A stretch of 64,000 bases of DNA. It comes from Pyrenochaeta sp. MPI-SDFR-AT-0127 (lineage: Eukaryota; Ascomycota; Dothideomycetes; Pleosporales; Cucurbitariaceae). A program made the translations under genes and the position numbers. Shown piece after piece: positions 56,185 through 64,000 of the stretch (position 1 is the stretch's first letter; the number at the start of each line of letters is the position of its first letter). The notes beneath the pieces were generated by a model, which saw nothing but the letters and a program-made list of their open reading frames with translations, was not told the origin of the DNA and searched no databases. The stretch lies in assembly GCA_020747015.1 (NCBI GenBank), contig JAGTJM010000006.1, positions 434,001 through 498,000 of the forward strand, given 5' to 3'.

Positions 56185-59111
56185 GCTTGCTTGACTCTGC
56201 GTCCCTCGCTTGACGAGCGCGGATAGTGAAACACGGATCAGCGCCCTGACGTCAAGGCGACTGCGTCAAGTAGAGTAGCGAGGGTGAATACACTCAGCAC
56301 AGAGGCTGCAGTGCACAGCAAAGGCGCCTTTGTGTTTATGTAGCGGAGGCGGTGATGCTTGGCGCCCCGCTTGCAGTGGTGCGTTCCCAGCACTGACTTC
56401 CCACTGCTTCCGGCGATGGCCTGACGGAATAGGCGAATTGGTTATGCTAAGATGGCGGGCAGCCAGACGGCGCTGTGGGTAATGCTGCAGAGGGCCGCGG
56501 ACGAGGTTTAGCAGTGGGTGGACTGGAGGGCGAGGTCGTATGGCGGGCGGCAGAGGGCTTAAGAGAAGGGCCCGTTCAGTACATGCGACGCGCTAGAAAA
56601 GCTTACTCTAAAGAAAGAAGCGTCAGTCGCAAAAGCCGGCAGAGAGGAGCCATTTCAGTGTTTGGTGGCCAGCTGGTGCTTGCAGCGATCCGGCATAGTG
56701 CCGTCGGCACGCCAGCACAACGTGGGAACAGCGCGCCCTGGAGAGAAGACATGGCGCGAGAGCTGACTTACATGACCGTCTTTGGGCCAATCCGAGGTTG
56801 CAGCGGCGCACGACTCCTCTTCTCAGCTTAGTGAATATGGTTCTCCTACGCGAGACCAAGCAGCAGGCGGGAGCACACAAAGGAAGGATCGGATCCGTAA
56901 TGAGACGCCAACAAAGAAATGAGTCCCAGTCAGCTGTCTCGTCGGCGACACGGGGGGGAGGCTGAAGAGTCTTGTAGTCCCAAGATCTTGTCGTCCTCTC
57001 CGTGCTTGCCGTTGCACTCGATCCACTAGAGAGGCGCGAACCGAACTTGTTGCCAGTCTCCACCCATGACTTCCAATGACGAAATGCCTCTGTCCACTTC
57101 CGACGGCACGCGAAGACAATTACCGTCGTCTCGGCGGCTCGGGCATAATAGCAGCCTCTGGTAAGGCTACAAAACTTGAATTCGAGGCGGTTCAGTAGCA
57201 CTCAAAACAGTCGCCAGCGGAGTCCAACCCGCTTCCTGGCCTGCGACTTTGCGACTTTGCGACTACAGCTGGGCAACGCGCCGAGAATCCTTGGTCAGAG
57301 CCCTGGTCTGCATGTCGCTTCCCTGAGGAATCCCCGCGAGCATGCATCTCCGTGTGTCGAATCATCGGTAGAGTGGTACCGAGCTCGAGCATCATCATCA
57401 TCGCCCCGTCGCTCTCCAGGAACCATTACAGTGATCGCCCTGGTTGCATTCGCTACTCCAAACACAACATGGCCAGCGCTACGTTTAGCCTATCGCTCCA
57501 GCCCACCATGTATCATCCTGTGTTCCATGGTCCCAAGCGCCAATTCCCTCCCGGTCACGATGCCCTGATCCCCAGGCGCAGATTGCAAATTGTCACATAA
57601 GCAATATCTGACAACTATCGTGGACGTTGACCGGTTTGAGGAGTGTGAGCCGACCATGAGGTACCCCTCACCAGGGGGCTTGACCAAGGTTCCAGAGCAG
57701 GCTGTGACTGGAGGAACTCCAAGTGTTTCACACATGCAGTTGCTTACTGTGATGTGAATGGAGATGCTTGCTTGAGCCGCCAGACCGTCAAAAGTCCAGA
57801 GCGGGGCCTGCATGTACTGCAGGCAGATGCGCCAATATCCCGCGATCCCTCGTTCCCCGCTCAGCGACAGCAAAGTCAGCAGCCGAACATGTCCACCGTT
57901 GTGGTCCCTGGCACAAAATGTTGAGTCTCTCTCCGAATCCACAGTGCAAAAGGCGACATAGCACAACATGTTCGCTCATCGCCAGCTGTGCTCACAGCCA
58001 CCTCCTGAACATCATCATCACCTTCGTCAACATCGATAATTAATTGTGGGTATGCACTTTGAAAAACGAAAATGTATTTCTGGAATAATGGAGACGGGTA
58101 CTGCGTGGCGTCGCATCCTGGAGCAACATCGTCCGCCACAGGGTCCCTGCACAGCTGATCTCGGAAACCGGTTTGCTGATCGCTACTTGTTGCGTTGTAA
58201 TCCAAGTACGCTTTCAGTCTGAATCTTGCGACATGTTCGAATGGCGAGATTGCGCACAGTTCGGAGGCGATATGCATGTGTTGTCCCTTTACAGCCGACG
58301 AAAGCATTGCAGAGACTCAAAGTCTCGATGTTGGTTGGACCGCGGAGGTGCGCCGCACTGCCACCAAAAAAGTTGCCATCGTGGTGCGCTACTTGTCAAT
58401 GCTTGGATAGGACATTGTGAGGTGGAGCAAACACCACGCAACATCATTGGTGTTGAGCTAGCCAGCTCTGTAGCTGTCGACAACCCAGGTGGCCCAGCTC
58501 ATTGGTAGAGGGTCACAAAGCATTAGTATTGGTATTCATGAAAGCACACTCGCGATCGAGTCGCCCAACAGGACTTAATTTATTTTTTCAGTCGAACAGC
58601 TGTGAGACCCGACAACCTGGGCACACGGAAAAACACCTGCATCGTGCGACAACAACTGGAGATCAAGTAATGCCCGGAGACTCTATCGTGCATTGCCTTA
58701 ATTGGAAGTGAGATTGCTCGGTATCTAGATCATCCGGTGGGTCCACGGCATGGACTTGTTAGCGTACGATACGCGGCACAGAGCTAAGAACACGTCCCGC
58801 TGCCAGTGGTGATTCATCTCGTCGATCAAGTGGGCGTGTGTGATTCGAGTGCACCCACCTGTGTGTTAGTCGGCGAGGGGTTAGTCCACCCGGGTACGGT
58901 GTATGCTGTAGTACTTCGGGCCGCCTTCGGTGTGGTATGGTGGCTTATGCATGCATCAATAAATCTGAGTGGTGAGTAAGCGGCAAATTTGGGATAGACA
59001 AACGGCATTGAGCTGAGATGAGCTGATAAGATGATATTTTGTGGACTCGGAAGGACTTGCGCTCAGATTCTTTCATAAGATAGTTGCATACAGCGTTGAA
59101 CGTTCTGGTCG
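56185..59111. other. 2.9-kb gene-poor region, GC-rich at the left side
   Basis: This is the largest gap in the window. Several short ORFs occur on both strands (for example 57490..57969, minus strand, 159 codons, and 56623..57201, minus strand, 192 codons), but none has a motif, signal peptide or clean exon chain. It may hold a long leader or a non-coding transcript. Nothing decisive can be seen. Confidence 0.4.
56247..56254. promoter_or_regulatory. palindromic CRE site (TGACGTCA)
   Basis: TGACGTCA is the full bZIP/ATF-CREB consensus. It lies about 63 bp upstream of the ATG of the conserved disordered protein gene on the minus strand, a likely position for a working element. Confidence 0.45.
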
Positions 59112-59930
59112 CTAGTACACGAAAGGAATCAGTCGATACGGCGTATCTTGCTTGAACTTTTCCCAAGCGGCTCCATATCGCTTGCTGCAATACTCGTTCA
59201 AGATTGGAACGCCCCGCGTTGCGAAGTCGGCGAAGAAGAAAGCGCCAACCAATGCACCAAGCGCAAAACCGCCGCCGGCCATGGCGTACCCAGCTCGCCA
59301 TAGCGTGTATCCACCATAGTTTATGTGCCGTGCAAATTGCCAAAGACCTCCAGTATAGGCCTTGCCTTTGTTGTTCGAGTCGGATTTAAACTGCTTGCGC
59401 TGGATCTCCGAGACAAGCTCAGTAAGAATGCCGACAACATAGAGCGCGCTGCCAATGATAAGAGATGGCTGAGAGAAGTTCGATTCGGTCGATGCAGATG
59501 TTGCGCTTAGCACGAATGCATAAGAGCTCAAACTGTTGAAGAACGCGTTAAAAGCTCCAACGGCAAGCGCATTGCTGATGGGCATTGGCTCGGCCCCCAG
59601 TGCGGTGACCCAAATGTTCTGTTTGACAGCAGCGCCGATTGACATGCCCAGTAGAACCAATCTGTATGGCGACAGCCCCAAACCATCTATAAGACCAATG
59701 CCTGTGTGGGCCGGCGGGCCAGGTGGGAGAGTACGCAACCCGAAGCGGTGGAAGAGGGATGTCCCAAGGCCATGCGCAAGAATCGAATACTGGAGGACGG
59801 GCTCTATCCCGCGGAGCAGGAAGAATACTGCTACGCCAGCAGGGGTGGGAGTGTTGTCGCCGCGTGGTATGAGATCACGCTTCTTGGACGCTTCTGAGCG
59901 CGGATCTTTTTGATTGCCTTTAGTACTCAT
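59112..59930 (-). CDS. DUF1295-type multi-pass membrane protein
   Basis: This 272-residue intron-free membrane protein matches the DUF1295/steroid-5-alpha-reductase-like group. It has a polar N-terminus (STKGNQKDPRSEASKKRDL) and about six hydrophobic helices. The C-terminal signature is GGLWQFARHINYGGYTLWR, then VPILNEYCSKRYGAAWEKFK before RLIPFVY at the end. The last part matches the ICMT/ERG24-type membrane-enzyme fold that binds NADPH or a lipid substrate. The catalytic activity is not assignable. The start at 59930 is the first ATG. Confidence 0.82.
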   Translation of the reverse strand: MSTKGNQKDPRSEASKKRDLIPRGDNTPTPAGVAVFFLLRGIEPVLQYSILAHGLGTSLFHRFGLRTLPPGPPAHTGIGLIDGLGLSPYRLVLLGMSIGAAVKQNIWVTALGAEPMPISNALAVGAFNAFFNSLSSYAFVLSATSASTESNFSQPSLIIGSALYVVGILTELVSEIQRKQFKSDSNNKGKAYTGGLWQFARHINYGGYTLWRAGYAMAGGGFALGALVGAFFFADFATRGVPILNEYCSKRYGAAWEKFKQDTPYRLIPFVY

Positions 59931-60922
59931 TGTGTTGGAAGAAATAAAGCCGCGGCGTGTTCAGGTCTATGGTGTTGTTAGCGAACAGGTAGAAATCCGT
60001 CGAAGGGTTGAGCGAGTTACCTAAGTCAAGAAGGGAAGGTCCTGGTACATCGAATACAGCCAGCGAAATCACACCCCAATTTTGCTATAGGATCCACTGT
60101 AAGCACGAATTCCCCAATGAGAGTGTGCGCGTTCTATGCGAAGCGGTCGTGTAACACTCAAGTCGGAGGCGGAGCAATATGATCCCATGAGCTAGTGACG
60201 CCATTGACCCTAGGATGGCAAAGAACATCGAGCACGCGTTCTGTACGTGCGGTTAGATCCTATTGAATAGTATAAATTCAATTGGGCTGTACATGTCAGT
60301 GGCAGCAGTTTGGTAATTTGGTGGGGGCTCATGACTGTGGAGCAATTTGCATCCCAGTTTGGACTGGCTCAGGCACGTAATCCCGTGATGACTTGCATTA
60401 GCGTGTCGTGGTCATTAAACAAAGCGCGTGCACCCCGCCATGTGCCTTTCATCCTCGTGTCCTGATAAAGGCGTGTGGTTCTTGCACCTGTATGTTCATT
60501 GTCTACATACCCTGCTTGGCTATTCTTTCTTGAAAACTTCCTGGGTCGACGCTGCTTTCTGTTCAAAGAGCCTTGCTTGACTTTATATTTATTCATATTT
60601 TTCGAATCATACGCCCGTCTGCAAAAGTGCGATGTTAAGAATACCGATTCCATATTTGTGCGGCTCGTGTAAATGTAACTCTTCGTGGCACTGCCCAAGG
60701 ACTATATACGAACGTCCTCAGGATCGCTGAACGCATTTTTATTCACTGGTTATTGGAAGACGAGAGTGAATCCTCAATTGTCGCTGAGGGTGTTCATTGC
60801 GCTTACCTTACTCGACTGAAGATTACTACACAACAACTCATCTTCAACTTCCAGGTCATTGGGCGTCAACACTGCTTCTTCTCGGTTAACTTATCTGCCT
60901 CTATATACCCATACTACTCTCG
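59931..60922. other. divergent promoter region, DUF1295 and ligase genes
   Basis: About 990 bp between two divergent starts. A 109-codon minus-strand ORF (60369..60698) is basic but without a motif, and I do not support it as a gene. Confidence 0.4.
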
Positions 60923-63529
60923 ATGACTGTTACTTTCGGTGCAATCTGCAGTCTCCTGCAAAGCATTGAGAATATTTCCACGCGGCAACCACGTTTACCA
61001 CTAAAAAGAGAGAAAGAGGATGTCCACCAGGTCATATCAAATTGGTTTATTAACCAAAGGGAAGCACTTTACGATCCGAACACAAACGGCGGCGCTGTGC
61101 TATCTGCTCTCTTTCCGTATCGTAGGAAGGATCGCGTCTACGGCCTTCAGGCAACATTGCTTGCGAAGAAACTCATCAAATTATTAGCATTCAATCGTGG
61201 TCAACGAGTTTTGTTCAATGAATGGAGCACTGGAGCACTAGGAGACCTCGGTGTGTATACAGAGCGCGCTATGAGACCTTGGGATGGCACTTTTGATAGC
61301 AAGTACGCGTATTCCATCGACAGCATCGACCAATTACTTGTGCAGTTAGCATCCAAATACAGGTTCTCTGATGAAGCGATTCGGAAGCAGCGAAACTGGC
61401 ACGTTCAGACCGACACTTTGCTGAAAGACATATTCCTCCGACTTGAATCTTGGGAAGCAAAATGGCTGGTCCGACTGTTACTCAGAGACCACTGTACCAT
61501 CGACCTAGACGAGACGTATGTGTATGGGCAATACCACTTCCTGCTTCCGGACTTGTTGATGTTTCAGAACGATTTTGACGCGGTGTTTCTTATGCTCAAA
61601 GGAGAGCTGAGCTGTTACCCACCTCATCCCGATCCTACAGAAGAGAAGTCAATGCGTGTCGAAGCTGCGCAAAGACTCAGAGCGGCGGTTGGTGTCAAAG
61701 TCGGACGTCCTGTTTTTCACAAAGCCTGGTCTTTTAAGCATTGCTTGCAGCTGGTAGGCAAGCGCGCCTGGGCTGCCGAGGTCAAGTACGACGGGGAATA
61801 CTGCGAGATCCATGTCGACTTGAACAATGTGGACAAGCAGATCAAAATTTTCTCTAAAAACGGCAAGGACGCAACTGCTGACCGAGAACTCTTGCTCGGC
61901 ACTATTCGAGAGTCTCTGCGCATTGGTCGCCCTGAGTGTCTATTTGAGACCAAGTGCATTGTACTCGGCGAGATGGTACTGTACAGCGATAAAGAAGAAA
62001 AAATCATGTCTTTTTCGAAGATTCGGAAGCACATTTCCCGATCAGGCACCTTCATCGGTACGCTCCAGGATTCCCTGCCTCATGAATGGGAGCATTTGAT
62101 GATCGTCTTCTTTGACATCTTAGTCCTTGATGATAAGGCGATCCTACGTCATTGCCTACAAGAACGCCGCAACATACTACGAGACCTTGTCCATGTCATA
62201 CCCGGCCGGTCAATGCGCTCGGAGTGGACCCTGCTAGATTTTAAGACCAGGGACGGCATGACGGACCTCAAACAGATATTCGCCCGCAATATTGCCGATC
62301 GCCAAGAAGGGTTGGTATTGAAGCCGTTGCACGCGCCATATTTCCCATTGCTTTGTGATCACGGCCGCCGCCAGGCGGGATCCTTTATCAAGATGAAGAC
62401 AGATTACCTTGGTGATATGGGCGGTGAGCGTGATTTGGGCGACTTCGCTATCATCGGAGCAAGCTTCGATGCGCAGGTTGCTCCGAAAACTGATATTAAG
62501 CCCCTGCATTGGACTCATTTTCATTTGGGATGCTGTTCAAACAAGGATGCAGTACAGCGAACAGGAGCTAAGCCAATGTTCAAGGTTGTTGCTGCGCTCA
62601 GCTTAGACAAATGTATACCGAGATCGGACTTGAACTATCTCAATATTCATGGCTATGTTCGCCAAGCTACATTCCACAAAAATGGTTCCACTAGTGAGTA
62701 CAACATTGACTATTCCAAGGGTTGCGGCCGCCGTATGGCTGTGGCTTTCAAGCAACCGTTTGTAGCAGAGGTCCTCGGTGGCGGCTTCGAAAAGCTTCAA
62801 AATGAGACGTTTGAGATGCTACGACATCCTCGAATTACGAAGATCCACCATGACAGGACATGGGAAGATGCAGTCACATTAGACGATCTTGAACGTATGG
62901 CCGAGGAGAAATGGGATGTGCCCAATGCTGACAAACTTGATGGCCACGCAAAGGACGTGGCCTTGCTAGTAAAAAAGTATGCCAAAGAATTGTACGGCTC
63001 GCAAAATACTGCCATACCCAGTGAACTTACACAGGAGACAAGTCAGCAGACAACTCCTCGCAAGACGCAGGAGTCCATACAGACTACCCCGAGCGACATT
63101 GAAGTCCAGGAGACTCAGCAACACACATTTACCACCGTGTCCACGACAGAATTATCAGGAGACGCCTGCACACAAGACAAAGGCATCCGAGCATCCCACC
63201 AATCCCGCATCCTCATCCGCGAAGACATATCTGAGCGACTCAACACGCCGGCATTGGAGTCATCAGCACGCTCAGCTCCACTCTCTTCACTGCCAAAGGC
63301 CACAAGAGCAGTAGATGCTTCATTGCTTAGGAGAAAGCACAATCTCACAGCCCTGATCAGCCCACCGACATCCAAGCGCCGAAGGATCTTGAGCCCTCTT
63401 CACGTCTCACATGGGAACCGGCACTTGGGGGTGTTTGACTTCGATTCTCAGAACCGCACTATTCATATTTATGCCAAGGAAGGATTGAAAGTGCAGGTTC
63501 ACACCGGAAGTGACGACACAGCAGAGTAG
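60923..63529 (+). CDS. ATP-dependent DNA ligase, LIG4-like, without BRCT domains
   Basis: This intron-free 868-residue protein is an ATP-dependent DNA ligase. The N-terminal 250 residues match the DNA-binding domain of ligase IV. The adenylation domain has motif I AEVKYDGEYCEIH with nucleophile Lys288, motif III GEMVLYSD, FFDILVLDD, motif IV RQEGLVLKP and motif V GSFIKMKTDY. The OB-fold domain ends near RHPRITKIHHDRTWEDAVTL, close to the same block of LIG4. Canonical LIG4 then has two BRCT repeats that bind Xrcc4/Lif1. Here the C-terminus instead is Ser/Thr/Gln-rich with an NLS-like SKRRRILSP and a short FDFDSQNRTIHIY segment. It looks like a fungal LIG4-derived paralog. The role in repair is inference. 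Confidence 0.88.
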   Translation: MTVTFGAICSLLQSIENISTRQPRLPLKREKEDVHQVISNWFINQREALYDPNTNGGAVLSALFPYRRKDRVYGLQATLLAKKLIKLLAFNRGQRVLFNEWSTGALGDLGVYTERAMRPWDGTFDSKYAYSIDSIDQLLVQLASKYRFSDEAIRKQRNWHVQTDTLLKDIFLRLESWEAKWLVRLLLRDHCTIDLDETYVYGQYHFLLPDLLMFQNDFDAVFLMLKGELSCYPPHPDPTEEKSMRVEAAQRLRAAVGVKVGRPVFHKAWSFKHCLQLVGKRAWAAEVKYDGEYCEIHVDLNNVDKQIKIFSKNGKDATADRELLLGTIRESLRIGRPECLFETKCIVLGEMVLYSDKEEKIMSFSKIRKHISRSGTFIGTLQDSLPHEWEHLMIVFFDILVLDDKAILRHCLQERRNILRDLVHVIPGRSMRSEWTLLDFKTRDGMTDLKQIFARNIADRQEGLVLKPLHAPYFPLLCDHGRRQAGSFIKMKTDYLGDMGGERDLGDFAIIGASFDAQVAPKTDIKPLHWTHFHLGCCSNKDAVQRTGAKPMFKVVAALSLDKCIPRSDLNYLNIHGYVRQATFHKNGSTSEYNIDYSKGCGRRMAVAFKQPFVAEVLGGGFEKLQNETFEMLRHPRITKIHHDRTWEDAVTLDDLERMAEEKWDVPNADKLDGHAKDVALLVKKYAKELYGSQNTAIPSELTQETSQQTTPRKTQESIQTTPSDIEVQETQQHTFTTVSTTELSGDACTQDKGIRASHQSRILIREDISERLNTPALESSARSAPLSSLPKATRAVDASLLRRKHNLTALISPPTSKRRRILSPLHVSHGNRHLGVFDFDSQNRTIHIYAKEGLKVQVHTGSDDTAE

Positions 63530-64000
63530 AGAGGTGTCTTTGGTGGGCATCGTGTTTAGATTCCACTTCAACATATATAATCTTAAAGTCCATCTCTGCG
63601 TAGTGGCAACCCAGCAATGAAACTAACCTCAATCATGAGACAGATAAATCCAAGAGAGGCATTTTAGTCCCTCGGCTTCATCTGTACTTGGTAATTATCT
63701 TATTTTTGTGTGGGTTCTTTGCTTACTCTGTGATATTGTATTACTACTGGCATGCATAACACCGATACACTGGACTGTCTCGGATCTACTCAATACTTCG
63801 TGCACCTATCTCAGGGCTAATTAAGCAGTTACATATTAGAGAAATGTATCCCTAGAGTGGTGATTTGTAGTGAGGGCTAATTGCGCTTAAAAGAAAATCT
63901 GTTCACTGAGTAGGACTGCCAAGCGATGCTTCTATGATCTTAGCTGTATACAAAAGCTTGAAGAGAATTCACGGTAATCTCTGGAGGTTTATGGCAGTCC
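63530..64000. other. 3' intergenic sequence to window end
   Basis: AT-rich sequence downstream of the ligase gene, with no gene seen up to the window edge. Confidence 0.45.

Noticed and set aside
57490..57969. 159-codon minus-strand ORF in the 56-59 kb gap
   Set aside because: No signal peptide, domain or coding-like pattern, and it overlaps other equally long ORFs on both strands.
1..64000. tRNA genes, CRISPR arrays, intact transposons
   Set aside because: By eye I found no tRNA B-box with matching A-box, no regularly spaced direct repeats, and no transposase or reverse-transcriptase motif in any long ORF.

Overview
The window looks like nuclear DNA of a filamentous ascomycete (Pezizomycotina). 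Genes sit on both strands without operons. Most are cut by GT-AG introns of about 47-150 bp. The gene content is fungal: lanosterol synthase, a NADPH oxidase, a PTH11/rhodopsin-type membrane protein, hevein-type chitin-binding modules, and a berberine-bridge-type FAD oxidase. The overall style suggests Dothideomycetes, possibly Pleosporales, but that is an impression and not a test. I see no tRNA or rRNA gene, intact transposon or CRISPR array.

Layout. 0-13.5 kb is mostly housekeeping: the 3' end of a NADPH oxidase, a four-helix membrane protein with a PPAY motif, sulfite oxidase, the E2 enzyme Ubc7, a secreted GDSL esterase, a mitochondrial-type scramblase, tRNA-splicing endonuclease Sen2 and an unknown protein. 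13.5-31.6 kb is looser. It holds a secreted protein with three CBM18 chitin-binding modules, a possible decayed gene near 20 kb, a frame-broken nuclear-type gene, the Fe-S assembly ATPase Cfd1, a large secreted repeat protein and a PTH11-like membrane protein. 33-43.4 kb has a secreted FAD oxidase, a PP2C phosphatase, a RING protein, a HerA/FtsK-type ATPase and an RWD-domain protein. 43.8-49.2 kb has a secreted DUF3237 protein, a secreted type-B carboxylesterase and an NmrA-type reductase. 50.2-63.5 kb has an RGG-rich protein, lanosterol synthase, a basic conserved unknown, a DUF1295 membrane protein and a DNA-ligase-IV-like protein without BRCT domains.

Exon structures were worked out by hand. 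Wherever an intron was placed, the frame was checked to close over the whole gene. Several genes have very small terminal exons (9, 7, 39 and 18 coding bases) that simple ORF scanning misses.

No obvious multi-gene biosynthetic cluster is present. Secreted or surface proteins (GDSL esterase, CBM18 protein, repeat protein, FAD oxidase, DUF3237, carboxylesterase) are well represented among the roughly 26 genes, which fits a plant-associated or saprotrophic lifestyle. The features most worth a second look are the HerA-type ATPase, the BRCT-less ligase, the CBM18/serine-stalk protein, the 42-bp tandem repeat gene, the frameshift at 21,436-21,441, and the cryptic coding stretch at 19.5-20.2 kb.
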